A DNA stretch of 64,000 nt, taken from assembly GCF_010686725.1 (NCBI RefSeq), contig NZ_JAAGWZ010000002.1:620001-684000 (forward strand), written 5' to 3'. Each line of letters starts with the position of its first letter. Within the stretch, counting starts at the first letter, position 1. The DNA comes from Galbitalea soli. GTDB lineage: Bacteria; Actinomycetota; Actinomycetes; Actinomycetales; Microbacteriaceae. Positions 52,783 to 61,494 of this stretch are shown here, piece after piece. The position numbers and the translations under genes are program-made. The notes below the pieces were generated by a model. The model did no database searches, was not told the DNA's origin, and saw only the letters and a list, made by a program, of their open reading frames with translations.

Positions 52783-53958
52783 TCAGCCGACGCCGTCGCG
52801 CAGCTCCCGGACGAGCGATCCCACGACGGCCTTGAGGCTGCCGCCGTGCGCGGCCGCGGCCGCCCGCTGACGCTGGTAGCTGGCGCCCGTTCGGATGATC
52901 GTGTCCACGCCGCTCAGCTCCGCCGAGCAGCCCAGCCGGGCCGCCGTGGGTTCGAGCCGGTCGAGCAGGCCACCGAGGTGCTCGGTCATGAGCTCCTCGT
53001 CGCCCGCCGAGTTCGTGATGATGATGGCGTCCATGCCGTAGCGTGCGGCGCGCCACTTGTTCTCGCGCACGTACCACGGCTGCATCGAGGGCAGCTGCTC
53101 GCCCGCGTCCAGACGGCAGGAGAGGTCCTCGACGAGGCACTGTGCGAGCGCGCCGAGCGAGGCGACCTCCGCTGCGCTGGGCAGACCGTCGCAGAAGCGC
53201 AACTCGATGGTGCCCCACCGGGGTGACGGGCGGAGATCCCAGCGGAGCTCGGAGAAGTGGTCGATGACGCCGACGTGGGTGAGGTCATCCACCACCCGTT
53301 CGTACTCGCCCCACGACGCCAACTGCGGCGGCAGGCCCGCGGTGGGGAGCTGCTGGAACATCATCGCGCGGTTGGAGGCGTAGCCGGTGTCTTCGCCGGC
53401 CCAGTACGGGCTCGACGCGGAGAGCGCCTGGAAGTGCGGGTAGAAGGTGAGCAGCCCGCTCAGGATCGGGAGCACCTTCGCGCGCTCCTCGATGCCGACG
53501 TGCATGTGCACTCCCCAGATCATGAGCTGGCGTCCCCACCACTGAGTGCGGTCGATGAGCGTGTCGTAGCGGGCGTTTCCGGGGGTCACCTCCTGCTGGT
53601 GCCACTGGCTGAACGGGTGCGTGCCCGAGCACATCAGGTCGACCCCGTGCCCGTCGGCGACGCGGCGCACCCGGGCGAGCATGGTCGTGAGGTCGTCGAC
53701 CGCGTGCCCGACGTGGTCGTGCGGCCCGCTCACGATCTCGACCGTGTTGGTGAGGAACTCCTTCGTCACCTGCGGGTACTCCGCGGGTTCCTCTCCGCGC
53801 TCGCGCGCCTCCTCCGCGAGCGCCGCGGACTCGTCGCCCAGCTCGGCGAGGATCACGGGGGCGGCCCGGGTGAGTTCCCCGCTCGCGTGATCGACGCAGG
53901 CGATCTCCCACTCGAGACCGATGTTCGACCTCCTGGACGTGCCGAATTCGATCTCCAT
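52783..53958 (-). CDS. Carboxylate-amine ligase, glutamate-cysteine ligase family 2 (YbdK-like)
   Basis: 391 residues. The N terminus is MEIEFGTSRRSNIGLEWEIA with the GLEWE metal-binding Glu pair; CSGTHPFSQWHQQ and VHMHVGIEERAKVLPILSGL are family motifs. Members make gamma-glutamyl amides; some actinobacterial ones are annotated GshA/EgtA-like, but YbdK types often have only weak glutamate-cysteine ligase activity. Start at 53958 chosen over a Met at 53991 because the fold begins here. Confidence 0.85.
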   Translation of the reverse strand: MEIEFGTSRRSNIGLEWEIACVDHASGELTRAAPVILAELGDESAALAEEARERGEEPAEYPQVTKEFLTNTVEIVSGPHDHVGHAVDDLTTMLARVRRVADGHGVDLMCSGTHPFSQWHQQEVTPGNARYDTLIDRTQWWGRQLMIWGVHMHVGIEERAKVLPILSGLLTFYPHFQALSASSPYWAGEDTGYASNRAMMFQQLPTAGLPPQLASWGEYERVVDDLTHVGVIDHFSELRWDLRPSPRWGTIELRFCDGLPSAAEVASLGALAQCLVEDLSCRLDAGEQLPSMQPWYVRENKWRAARYGMDAIIITNSAGDEELMTEHLGGLLDRLEPTAARLGCSAELSGVDTIIRTGASYQRQRAAAAAHGGSLKAVVGSLVRELRDGVG

Positions 53959-54089
53959 TGGCTGATTCTTGCAAGGATGACCGCCCCGCACGACCCCCGA
54001 CGGCCCCTGTCACCCACGCCGATGCTGCCAGCTTTCGGCGACCGACTGCCATGTCCGCTTCCCGCCGGTGCCGCGTCGGTGGGGCGGGC

Positions 54090-54101
54090 TAGCGTGGTGG
54101 A
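54090..54101 (+). promoter_or_regulatory. -10 box for the DMT transporter
   Basis: TAGCGT at 54090-54095, 6 bases before the GTG at 54102. Confidence 0.45.
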
Positions 54102-55001
54102 GTGACCACCGCACCGCCGCTCCGCGCGCCCGCTCTCGCCCCGCCCGTGATCGCCGCCATCGTCGTGACGGTGGTCGCCTGGGCGAGCGCCTTCGTGGTC
54201 ATCCGGGCGACCGGAGCGCACTTCGGCGGAGGGGCGCTCGCGCTCGGCCGGCTCCTGGTCGGTTCGGTCGTGCTGGGAGTGGTCGTCCTCCTCGGCCGGC
54301 GCTGGGTACGCCCGACCGGTCGCGAGTGGCTGCAACTCGCCGCCTTCGGGCTCTGCTGGTTCGGCGCGTACAACGTCGGGCTGAACATCGCCGAGCAGAC
54401 GCTCGATGCCGGCACGACGGCGATGCTGGTCGGGGTCGGCCCGGTCCTGATCGCGCTCGGAGCGGGCCTGTTCCTCGGCGAGGGCCTTCCGCGCTGGCTC
54501 GGCATCGGCGCCGCGGTCGCGTTCGCGGGCGTGATCCTCATCGGGGTCGCCTCGGGCGTGCGCGTCGGCAGCGGCGCCGGCATCCTCTGGTGCCTCCTCG
54601 CCGCGCTCACGTACGCGACCGGGGTGCTGTTCCAGAAGGTGCTCCTGCGGCGCCTGCCCGCGGCGCAGGTCACCTGGCTCGGGTGCACGATCGGTGCCGT
54701 CGCGTGCCTGCCGTTCGCCGGTCAACTGATCGGGGAGGCGGCCACCGCACCGGCGGGAGCGCTGCTCGGCGTCGCCTACCTGGGCGCGATCCCCACCGCC
54801 CTCGCCTTCAGCACCTGGGCCTACGCCCTGACGAGGATGCCCGCCGGCCAGCTCGGCGTCACCACCTACATCGTGCCCTCGCTCACCATCCTGCTGGCCC
54901 TGGCGTTCTTCCGGGAGGTGCCTCCGCTGCTCGCGATCGCGGGCGGGGTGGTCTGCCTGGTCGGCGTGGCGCTGAGCCGGAGACGGCCCCGGCCGGCGTG
55001 A
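54102..55001 (+). CDS. DMT/EamA family transporter
   Basis: 299 residues with about ten membrane spans in two EamA repeats (residues about 13-145 and 155-295), each starting with an ASAF- or AALTYA-type motif. Likely exports or takes up small metabolites; the substrate is unknown. Monocistronic. Confidence 0.87.
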   Translation: MTTAPPLRAPALAPPVIAAIVVTVVAWASAFVVIRATGAHFGGGALALGRLLVGSVVLGVVVLLGRRWVRPTGREWLQLAAFGLCWFGAYNVGLNIAEQTLDAGTTAMLVGVGPVLIALGAGLFLGEGLPRWLGIGAAVAFAGVILIGVASGVRVGSGAGILWCLLAALTYATGVLFQKVLLRRLPAAQVTWLGCTIGAVACLPFAGQLIGEAATAPAGALLGVAYLGAIPTALAFSTWAYALTRMPAGQLGVTTYIVPSLTILLALAFFREVPPLLAIAGGVVCLVGVALSRRRPRPA

Positions 55002-55080
55002 CCTCCGCGCGCGGTGGGTCGGCCGCGGGCATGTGCTGTGGCCCGACTCGGGCATCCGGTTCCCCACCGGGAGAAAAGTC

Positions 55081-55219
55081 TGGCAGAATGGCATGTCGAG
55101 TCTGTCGCCGCCCGACCCTCTAATCAGGTGCCGGCAGAACCCTTAGAGCTTTCGTGCCGAGTGTGCCCCACGCCCACGGCAACCAGTTCGCCACCACTTA
55201 CACGTCATTCAGGAGAATT
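55081..55219 (+). promoter_or_regulatory. Promoter and leader of the rpsP operon
   Basis: Extended -10 TGGCAGAAT (55081-55089) predicts a start near 55096 and a leader of about 125 bases. It holds an AGGAG Shine-Dalgarno (55211-55215) before GTG 55220 and a segment GAGCTTTCGTGCC (55148-55160) resembling one in the rplS leader. A small CCGGT/ACCGG dyad (55057-55071) precedes the promoter. Confidence 0.55.
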
Positions 55220-55657
55220 GTGGCTGTCAAAATTCGTTTGAAGCGCCTGGGCAAGATCCGCGCGCCCTACTACCGCATCGTCGTCGCCGACTCGCGCACC
55301 AAGCGCGACGGTCGCGTGATCGAGGAGATCGGCAAGTACCACCCCACTGAGGAGCCCTCGTTCATCGAGGTCAAGTCCGACCGCGCTCAGTACTGGCTCG
55401 GCGTCGGCGCCCAGCCGTCCCCGCAGGTCGAGGCCATCCTCAAGCTCACGGGCGACTGGGGCATCTTCAAGGGCGACAAGAACGCCAAGAGCATCGTGAA
55501 GACGAAGGAGGCCAAGGCCGAGTTCGTCGCCGACGAGAAGAAGAAGCCGGTGCTCAAGCCCAAGGCCGAGAAGCCGGCGCCCGTCGTCGAGGCTCCCGCC
55601 GAGGCCGAGGAGGCCCCCGCGGCCGAGTCGACCGACGCCACCACCGACGAGGCGTAA
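55220..55657 (+). CDS. rpsP: 30S ribosomal protein S16
   Basis: 145 residues. [22 protein letters not shown] is the bS16 N terminus (start GTG 55220 with AGGAG at 8-base distance range). The core ends near residue 95; a Lys/Glu/Ala/Pro-rich tail of about 50 residues follows, as in other actinobacteria. First gene of rpsP-khpA-rimM-trmD. Confidence 0.95.
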   Translation: MAVKIRLKRLGKIRAPYYRIVVADSRTKRDGRVIEEIGKYHPTEEPSFIEVKSDRAQYWLGVGAQPSPQVEAILKLTGDWGIFKGDKNAKSIVKTKEAKAEFVADEKKKPVLKPKAEKPAPVVEAPAEAEEAPAAESTDATTDEA

Positions 55658-55660
55658 CAC

Positions 55661-55897
55661 GTGCTCGCAGCCGCTCTCGAGCACCTCGTCAAGGGGATCG
55701 TCGATCACCCCGCAGAGGTGCAGGTAGTAGCAAAGAACTCTCCACGCGGCGAGGTCCTCGAGGTGCGCGTGCACCCCGAGGACCTCGGTCGCGTGATCGG
55801 TCGCGCTGGTCGCACCGCGAAGGCTCTCCGCACCTTGATCACGGCACTCGCCGATGGCAAGCGTGTGCGCGTCGACGTGGTCGACACAGACTTCTGA
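55661..55897 (+). CDS. khpA: KH-domain RNA-binding protein KhpA
   Basis: 78 residues with the KH motif GRVIGRAGRTAKALRTLI. KhpA proteins bind RNA and affect cell division and translation in other bacteria; the gene lies in its usual place after rpsP. GTG start 3 bases after the rpsP stop, rimM follows 2 bases later. Confidence 0.93.
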   Translation: MLAAALEHLVKGIVDHPAEVQVVAKNSPRGEVLEVRVHPEDLGRVIGRAGRTAKALRTLITALADGKRVRVDVVDTDF

Positions 55898-55899
55898 CG

Positions 55900-56568
55900 G
55901 TGGCCGCCGCCAAACAGGCGAACCCGAACCGCACGCAGTTGCGCGTCGGTCGCCTCGTCAAGGCCCACGGTCTCAAGGGCGCGCTGAAGATCGAGCTCTA
56001 CACCGACGACCCCGACCGCCGTTTCGTTCCCGGCGCCGTCTTCTCGCTGCAGGTTCCCACCTCCTCCGACTGGCACGGCAAGACGCTCGAACTCGTCGAG
56101 CTGCGCTGGTACAACTCGCACGCCGTGGGGTTCTTCAAGGACGTGCCCGACCGCACGGTCGCCGAGACTCTCGTGAAGGCGATCCTCTGGGTCGAGCAGG
56201 ACGCGGCCGAGCTTCCCGCCGAGGACGACGCCTGGTACGACCACCAGCTGGTCGGCCTGCGCGTGCTGCGCGACGGCGTCGACGTCGGCCTCGTCACCCA
56301 GATCGACCACTTCCCCGCTCAGGACCTCCTCACCGTGAAGACCGAGTCGGGCGATGTCCTGGTGCCGTTCGTGAAGGCGATCGTGCCGACCGTCGACATC
56401 AAGGCGGGCACCCTCACCGTGACGCCGCCCGCGGGTCTCTTCGAGCAGCTTCCGGACGACGAGGATGCTCCGGCCGACGCAACTCCCGCTGCCGACGCTG
56501 GCCCTGCCGACGTCGCCCCCGCGGCGGCCCCGGCCCCGGCCACGCCCGCGACCCCTGCCGGCGACTGA
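55900..56568 (+). CDS. rimM: Ribosome maturation factor RimM
   Basis: 222 residues. The RimM N domain begins RVGRLVKAHGLKGALKIELYTDD; the PRC-barrel C domain covers DHQLVGLRVLRDGV to VDIKAGTLTVTPPAGLFE. It assists 30S head assembly with S19. A roughly 40-residue Ala/Pro/Asp low-complexity tail follows. GTG start. Confidence 0.94.
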   Translation: MAAAKQANPNRTQLRVGRLVKAHGLKGALKIELYTDDPDRRFVPGAVFSLQVPTSSDWHGKTLELVELRWYNSHAVGFFKDVPDRTVAETLVKAILWVEQDAAELPAEDDAWYDHQLVGLRVLRDGVDVGLVTQIDHFPAQDLLTVKTESGDVLVPFVKAIVPTVDIKAGTLTVTPPAGLFEQLPDDEDAPADATPAADAGPADVAPAAAPAPATPATPAGD

Positions 56569-56608
56569 CGCGGTGGTACCCGCGCCGACCGCCCCACGGC
56601 CGAGTCGG

Positions 56609-56620
56609 TAGGGTCGACTC
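56609..56620 (+). promoter_or_regulatory. -10 box for trmD
   Basis: TAGGGT at 56609-56614, 6 bases before the GTG at 56621; suggests trmD has its own leaderless mRNA besides read-through from rimM. Confidence 0.45.
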
Positions 56621-57298
56621 GTGCGCATCGACATCGTCACGATCTTCCCCGAGTTCTTCTCCGTGCTCGACGTCTCGCTGCTCGGCAAGGCGCGCCAGTC
56701 CGGTCTGCTCGAGCTGGGGGTGCACGACCTGCGTGACTTCACGCACGACCGCCACCGCACCGTCGACGACACCCCGTACGGCGGCGGCGCGGGCATGGTC
56801 ATGAAGCCTGAGCCCTGGGGCGAGGCCCTCGACGCCCTGATCACTCCCGCCTCGACCGTGATCTTCCCGTCGCCGGCGGGGGAGCGGTTCACCCAGTCGA
56901 TCGCGCGGGAGCTGGCCGAGCATCCGCATCTCGTCTTCGGCTGCGGTCGCTACGAGGGCATCGACCAGCGTGTGGTCGAGAACACCGCGGGGCTGGCCGC
57001 GGTGCGCGAGATCAGCCTCGGCGACTACGTCCTGAACGGCGGCGAGGTGGCCTCCCTCGCGATGATCGAGGCGATCGCTCGCCTGGTGCCCGGAATGGTG
57101 GGCAACCCCGAGAGCCTCGACGAGGAGAGCCACGAGGACGGCCTCCTCGAGTATCCGAGCTACACGAAGCCCGCCGTCTGGCGCGGGCACGAGGTTCCGC
57201 CCGTGCTGCTGAGCGGCAACCACGGCGCGATCGCCGCGTGGCGCCACGAGCAGCAGGTGCAGCGCACGCGCCGGGTCAGGCCCGACCTGCTCGACTGA
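56621..57298 (+). CDS. trmD: tRNA (guanine-N1)-methyltransferase
   Basis: 225-residue SPOUT enzyme that forms m1G37 in tRNAs. [29 protein letters not shown] and [12 protein letters not shown] are the SAM trefoil-knot motifs. Normal length. Last of the rpsP operon and convergent with map. Confidence 0.95.
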   Translation: MRIDIVTIFPEFFSVLDVSLLGKARQSGLLELGVHDLRDFTHDRHRTVDDTPYGGGAGMVMKPEPWGEALDALITPASTVIFPSPAGERFTQSIARELAEHPHLVFGCGRYEGIDQRVVENTAGLAAVREISLGDYVLNGGEVASLAMIEAIARLVPGMVGNPESLDEESHEDGLLEYPSYTKPAVWRGHEVPPVLLSGNHGAIAAWRHEQQVQRTRRVRPDLLD

Positions 57299-57317
57299 CC
57301 CCGCGGATGCGCGGCGG

Positions 57318-58085
57318 CTATCCGCGCGCGGTCAGCACCAGCGGGTCGCCGTCGGTCACCGCCACCGTGTGCTCGAAGTGGGCGGCCCTCGATCCGTCTG
57401 CGCTCCGCAGCGTCCAGCCATCGCGGTCGGTGTAGATGCGGTCGGTGCCGAGCATGAACCACGGCTCGATCGCGAAGACGAGACCCTCCCGCAGGGGGAG
57501 ACCGCGATGCGGTCGACCATCGTTGGGAACGTGCGGGTCGCCGTGCATCGTCCGCCCCACGCCGTGCCCTCCGAAGTCGAGATTCACCGAAAGTCCCGCC
57601 GCGTGAGCGACCTCGCCGATCGCCGCCGAGATGTCGCCCATGCGATTTCCCGGCCGCGCCTGGGCGATTCCGGCGTCGAGGGCGCGGGAGGTGACGTCGA
57701 TGAGTCGGAGGTCCTCGTCGCGCGGTGTGCCGACGATGACGGTGACCGCAGAGTCGGCGACCCAGCCGTCGACGGAGGCGGCGAAGTCGAGGCTCACCAC
57801 GTCGCCGTCGCGCAGGGCGTAGTCGTGCGGGAGGCCGTGCAGTGCCGCATCGTTGACCGAGGTGCAGAGGTAGCGCCCGAACTTCGACCCGCCGAAGGAG
57901 GGGTGGTAGTCGACATAGCAGCTCTCCGCGCCGCGCGCGCGGATCATCTCGCCCGCGAGGCGGTCGAGCGCCAGGAGGTTGACTCCGACGGCGGCCGCCT
58001 CGGCGGTGGCGCTGACGACGGCGGCGACGAACTCGCCGGCCGGGCGCATCTGCTGAACCTCGGCCGGAGTGCGGATCTCAATCAT
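57318..58085 (-). CDS. map: Type I methionine aminopeptidase
   Basis: 255 residues; removes N-terminal Met from nascent proteins. Metal ligands are in SLDFAASVDGWVADSAV (two Asp), FGGHGVGRTMH (His), FAIEPWF (Glu) and HFEHTVAV (Glu). The start at 58085 lies inside the upstream tetR end: the ATG and its stop share ATGATTGA, so map translation is probably coupled to the regulator. Confidence 0.95.
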   Translation of the reverse strand: MIEIRTPAEVQQMRPAGEFVAAVVSATAEAAAVGVNLLALDRLAGEMIRARGAESCYVDYHPSFGGSKFGRYLCTSVNDAALHGLPHDYALRDGDVVSLDFAASVDGWVADSAVTVIVGTPRDEDLRLIDVTSRALDAGIAQARPGNRMGDISAAIGEVAHAAGLSVNLDFGGHGVGRTMHGDPHVPNDGRPHRGLPLREGLVFAIEPWFMLGTDRIYTDRDGWTLRSADGSRAAHFEHTVAVTDGDPLVLTARG

Positions 58086-58728
58086 GGTGACCCGGCAGTT
58101 CGGCGCGGTCGCGCAGGTAGCCGTTCGCGATCTCGCGCGCGCGGTCGATGAACCGCTGGTCGCCCGCGCGATCCAGCAGGAACGCGCGCTGGAGCAGGGC
58201 ATCCGCGATCTCGACCACGACCTCGATGTCGAACAGGATGTCGTCGTCGGGCGTGAAGTCGTACTTCTCCGACAGCAGACCGACGAGCGCCCGGGCGAGC
58301 ACCCCGTTGTTGCTGAACTCGGGTTCGAGGAAGCGATCGTCGATGATGTCGCCGAAGCGAAGGGCGCGGAAGCCGCGCTCGGAGCGGTTGAACTCGATGA
58401 AGACGTCGATCGCCACGTCGAGCGAGTCGCGCCATTGCACGGAGTCGGAACCGATGCGCTCGTAGATGGTCGTCGTGAACCTCTCGAGGTTGCGCGCCGC
58501 GAGAGCGCGCAGGAGCGACTGGATGTTGGGGAAGTACCGGTAGACGACCCCCACGGACGACTCGGAGCGCGCCGCGACCTCGCTCGTGGTGAGCGCGTCG
58601 ATGCCCGTCTCATCGATGAGCGCGGCGGCCGCGTCGAGCAGCAGGGTGATGCGCTGGGCGCTGCGCTGCTGCACCGGTTCGGTGCGGACCAGGGATGCCG
58701 TGGTCGGCGGTTCGGGCGATTCACTCAT
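58078..58728 (-). CDS. TetR family transcriptional regulator
   Basis: 216 residues with an N-terminal HTH (LTTSEVAARSESSVGVVYRYF) and a helical regulatory domain with several acidic stretches. Its stop overlaps the map start by 8 bases. Target and ligand unknown; the coupling suggests that map is among its co-expressed genes. Confidence 0.87.
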   Translation of the reverse strand: MSESPEPPTTASLVRTEPVQQRSAQRITLLLDAAAALIDETGIDALTTSEVAARSESSVGVVYRYFPNIQSLLRALAARNLERFTTTIYERIGSDSVQWRDSLDVAIDVFIEFNRSERGFRALRFGDIIDDRFLEPEFSNNGVLARALVGLLSEKYDFTPDDDILFDIEVVVEIADALLQRAFLLDRAGDQRFIDRAREIANGYLRDRAELPGHHD

Positions 58729-58751
58729 CGCAGTCGCGGCTTTCTAATGTT

Positions 58752-58881
58752 TGTGGCAGAATTGCCCCTTGTGCCCTGCTCCGGCTCTGCCACAGGGGAG
58801 CTCTTCAGCTTTCGGGCGCACTTCATCTTCTTACACCTAAGACCGTAATCGACCTGTGGCGGTTGCAGAGAGCGAATTGCC
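58752..58881 (+). promoter_or_regulatory. Promoter and structured leader of rplS
   Basis: Extended -10 TGGCAGAAT (58754-58762) is followed by a leader of about 110 bases. TGTGGCAGA (58752-58760) and TCTGCCACA (58786-58794) form a perfect 9-base inverted repeat; part of it overlaps the promoter, so it may act on DNA rather than RNA. AGCTTTCGGGC (58809-58819) resembles a segment in the rpsP leader. The Shine-Dalgarno is weak (GAGAG at 58868-58872). Confidence 0.5.
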
Positions 58882-59226
58882 ATGAGCCACCTCCTTTCCG
58901 AAGTGGATGCAGCATCCCTCCGTTCGGACATTCCGGACTTCCGCGCCGGCGACACCGTCAAGGTGCACGTCAACATCATCGAGGGCTCGCGCTCGCGTAT
59001 CCAGGTGTTCCAGGGTGTCGTCATCGGCCGCCAGGGCGACAGCGTGCGTGAGACCTTCACGGTGCGCAAGGTCAGCTTCCAGGTCGGCGTCGAGCGCACC
59101 TTCCCGGTGCACTCCCCGGTCATCGACCACATCGAGATCGTCACCCGCGGTGACGTGCGTCGCGCCAAGCTGTACTACCTCCGCGACCTCCGCGGCAAGA
59201 AGGCGAAGATCAAGGAAAAGCGCTGA
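58882..59226 (+). CDS. rplS: 50S ribosomal protein L19
   Basis: 114 residues: [20 protein letters not shown] and [19 protein letters not shown] are the canonical bL19 segments at the interface of the 30S and 50S subunits. ATG 58882. Codons 3-6 contain CACCTCCTTTC, identical to the 3' tail of bacterial 16S rRNA. Confidence 0.96.
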   Translation: MSHLLSEVDAASLRSDIPDFRAGDTVKVHVNIIEGSRSRIQVFQGVVIGRQGDSVRETFTVRKVSFQVGVERTFPVHSPVIDHIEIVTRGDVRRAKLYYLRDLRGKKAKIKEKR

Positions 59227-59251
59227 GCGCTGCCTCGGCCACTGATCTGAT

Positions 59252-59290
59252 CCTGAGCTCCCGACCTTTACACTGGGTCGGGAGCTCAGG
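59252..59290 (+). terminator. 15-base perfect hairpin between rplS and lepB
   Basis: CCTGAGCTCCCGACC (59252-59266) pairs perfectly with GGTCGGGAGCTCAGG (59276-59290) around a 9-base loop. No U-run follows, and its 3' strand runs into the AGGGG (59288-59292) Shine-Dalgarno of lepB. It could be an rplS terminator, an RNase III site or a block on lepB translation. The loop contains TACACT, which could be a -10 box for lepB. Confidence 0.7.
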
Positions 59291-59296
59291 GGTTTA

Positions 59297-60058
59297 ATGA
59301 CAGGCGAAGTAGAGACGGCACCGCGTCGCGGTACCGGCCAGCGGGGTAGGCGCGCGAAGAAGCGGGGGTGGAAGTACTTCCTCCGGGACGTGCTCGTCAT
59401 CTTCCTCGCGGCGATCGTGATCTCCTTTCTGATCAAGACCTTCCTCATCCGCTCCTTCTACATCCCGTCGCAGTCGATGGAGAACACGCTCCTCGAGAAC
59501 GACCGCATCATCGTGAGCCTGCTCACGCCGGGCCTCACCCCGCTCCGGCACGGCGACGTGATCGTCTTCAAAGACCCGGGCGACTGGCTGGATGCGACGC
59601 CGCCGCCCGTGCAGAGCCCGCTCTCCAGCGCGGTGGACGGCGCTCTCGGCTTCGTCGGGCTGAGCGCACCCGACAGCAACGATCATCTCGTGAAGCGTGT
59701 CATCGGACTGCCCGGCGACCACGTCGTCTGCTGCACCGCGGCCGGCCAGCTGACGGTGAACGGGACGCCCCTCATCGAGCCCTACATCAAACTCCCGGCG
59801 AACACGGTGAAGGCCGCGCCCACCTCCTTCGACGTGACGGTTCCCGCGGGATCGCTCTGGGTCATGGGCGACAACCGCTACGAGTCCGCGGACTCGGCGT
59901 ACCACCTGGCGAACCACGATCCGCACGTGTATGTGCCGCTCAGCGACGTGGTGGGCAAGGCGATGGTGGTGAGCTGGCCGCTGAATCGGTGGACGGTGCT
60001 CGACGACTACCCGGACGTCTACAAGGGCGTGACCTCGGGCACACCGACGGGCAAGTAA
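59297..60058 (+). CDS. lepB: Signal peptidase I
   Basis: 253 residues. One N-terminal membrane span (about 30-50) anchors the extracytoplasmic protease; Ser60 (IPSQSMENTL) and Lys133 (HLVKRVIGLPGDHV) form the catalytic dyad; WVMGDNRYESADS is box E. Basic cytosolic N terminus. AGGGG 5 bases before the ATG lies within the hairpin described above. Confidence 0.95.
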   Translation: MTGEVETAPRRGTGQRGRRAKKRGWKYFLRDVLVIFLAAIVISFLIKTFLIRSFYIPSQSMENTLLENDRIIVSLLTPGLTPLRHGDVIVFKDPGDWLDATPPPVQSPLSSAVDGALGFVGLSAPDSNDHLVKRVIGLPGDHVVCCTAAGQLTVNGTPLIEPYIKLPANTVKAAPTSFDVTVPAGSLWVMGDNRYESADSAYHLANHDPHVYVPLSDVVGKAMVVSWPLNRWTVLDDYPDVYKGVTSGTPTGK

Positions 60059-60060
60059 CG

Positions 60061-60708
60061 GTGGTCGTCGCCGACCCCGACTACACCGTCGAGTCCAGCC
60101 TGCACGCCGCAGGGGCACGATTCGTGATCGGCTGCGACGAGGTGGGGCGGGGCGCGATCGCGGGGCCCGTGGCCGTGGGGCTCGCGGTGCTCGATGCGGC
60201 GGCGGGCGAGCATCCGGCGGGTCTTCGCGACTCGAAGCTGCTGAGCGAGAAGCGTCGCGAGACGATGGCACCGCTCGCCGCGGCGTGGGCGCGTCAGGTC
60301 GCTGTGGGACTCGCGAGCGCGGAGGAGGTCGACCGGCTGGGCATCACCGCCTGCCTGGGCCTCGCGGGCAAGCGTGCGCTCGTGCAGCTGCACGAGGCGG
60401 GCGCGCACATCACCGAGAGCATCGTGCTGCTCGATGGCTCGTTCGACTGGCTGACCCCCGCGCTGGCGCACCCGCCGAGGGTGACCACTCGCGTCAAGGC
60501 CGACCGGGACTGCTCATCGGTCGCCGCCGCGTCGGTCGTCGCGAAGGTGCATCGAGACCGGCTGATGATCGAGGCCGATGCCCGGTATCCGGGGTACGGA
60601 TGGTCGGGCAACAAGGGCTACGGATCGGCCGAGCACTTCGAGGCGATCGCCCGCCTCGGCCCGAGCGACTGGCACCGACGAACGTGGCTGCGGGCCCCGG
60701 GAGCCTAG
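60061..60708 (+). CDS. rnhB: Ribonuclease HII
   Basis: 215 residues; cleaves RNA in RNA-DNA hybrids and at single ribonucleotides. Acidic active site in GCDEVGRGAIAGP (Asp-Glu), VLLDGSFDW and KADRDCSSVAAASVVAK. GTG 60061 lies 2 bases after the lepB stop; a longer upstream frame overlaps lepB and is not used. Confidence 0.93.
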   Translation: MVVADPDYTVESSLHAAGARFVIGCDEVGRGAIAGPVAVGLAVLDAAAGEHPAGLRDSKLLSEKRRETMAPLAAAWARQVAVGLASAEEVDRLGITACLGLAGKRALVQLHEAGAHITESIVLLDGSFDWLTPALAHPPRVTTRVKADRDCSSVAAASVVAKVHRDRLMIEADARYPGYGWSGNKGYGSAEHFEAIARLGPSDWHRRTWLRAPGA

Positions 60709-60720
60709 ACTGATCGCAGC
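60706..60720 (+). promoter_or_regulatory. -10 box for the DUF2469 gene
   Basis: TAGACT at 60706-60711, 9 bases before the ATG at 60721; it overlaps the rnhB stop. Confidence 0.45.
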
Positions 60721-61044
60721 ATGGAAGAAGACGAATTCGAAGACTACGACCGCGAGGTCGAGCTCGCCTTGTATCGGGAGTATCGCGACGTCGTGTCGCA
60801 GTTCCGCTACGTGGTGGAGACCGAGCGTCGCTTCTACCTGGCGAACGAGGTCACCCTCGTGCGCCAGGACACCGAGCACGACTTCTACTTCGAGCTGACC
60901 ATGAACGACGTCTGGGTCTGGGACGTCTACCGCTCCGACCGCTTCGTCAAATCCGTGCGAGTGCTCACCTTCAAAGACGTCAACGTCGAGGAGCTCTCGG
61001 CCAAGGAGCTCGAGCTGCCGAAGGAACTCGCGCTCGACGAGTAG
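60721..61044 (+). CDS. DUF2469 family protein
   Basis: 107-residue acidic protein starting MEEDEFEDYDREVELALYRE with LANEVTLVRQDTEHDFYFEL in the core. Conserved in actinobacteria next to rnhB and yraN (Rv2901c-like). Function unknown. Confidence 0.9.
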   Translation: MEEDEFEDYDREVELALYREYRDVVSQFRYVVETERRFYLANEVTLVRQDTEHDFYFELTMNDVWVWDVYRSDRFVKSVRVLTFKDVNVEELSAKELELPKELALDE

Positions 61045-61140
61045 CGCCGCGCTCCTCCACAGCGCCGGGCGATCTGAGCCTCTCCACCGACGGCGGCGTC
61101 GCGCCTCCCGGCATGGCGGCGTGCCGGCAGCATCGACGCC

Positions 61141-61494
61141 ATGCCGCACAAAGACGAACTCGGTCGGCGGGGCGAAGCGCTCGCCGTCGACCACCTGACC
61201 GCCACCGGATTCGAGATCATCGAGCGCAATTGGCGCTCCGCCCGAGGCGAGCTCGACATCATCGCCCGCGACGGCGCGGAGGTCGTGGTCGTCGAGGTGA
61301 AGACGCGATCCAACCTGAGTCGAGGCAATCCGCTCGACGCGATCACCGGCCCCAAACTCGCCCGGCTGCGCCGACTCGCGCGCGAGTGGGCGAGCGAGCA
61401 CGGCCATCCCGCGGCCGTGCGGATCGACGCCATCGGAATCGTCGCGCCCACGCACGGGCTCGTCGAGATCGACCACGTGCGCGGGGTGTTCTGA
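61141..61494 (+). CDS. YraN family putative endonuclease
   Basis: 117 residues of the UPF0102 group. GELDIIARDGAEVVVVEVK contains the Asp-(x)n-Glu-x-Lys restriction-like nuclease core. Usually linked to comM and dprA, as here. The 96 bases upstream hold no gene. TGATG overlap with comM. Confidence 0.9.
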   Translation: MPHKDELGRRGEALAVDHLTATGFEIIERNWRSARGELDIIARDGAEVVVVEVKTRSNLSRGNPLDAITGPKLARLRRLAREWASEHGHPAAVRIDAIGIVAPTHGLVEIDHVRGVF

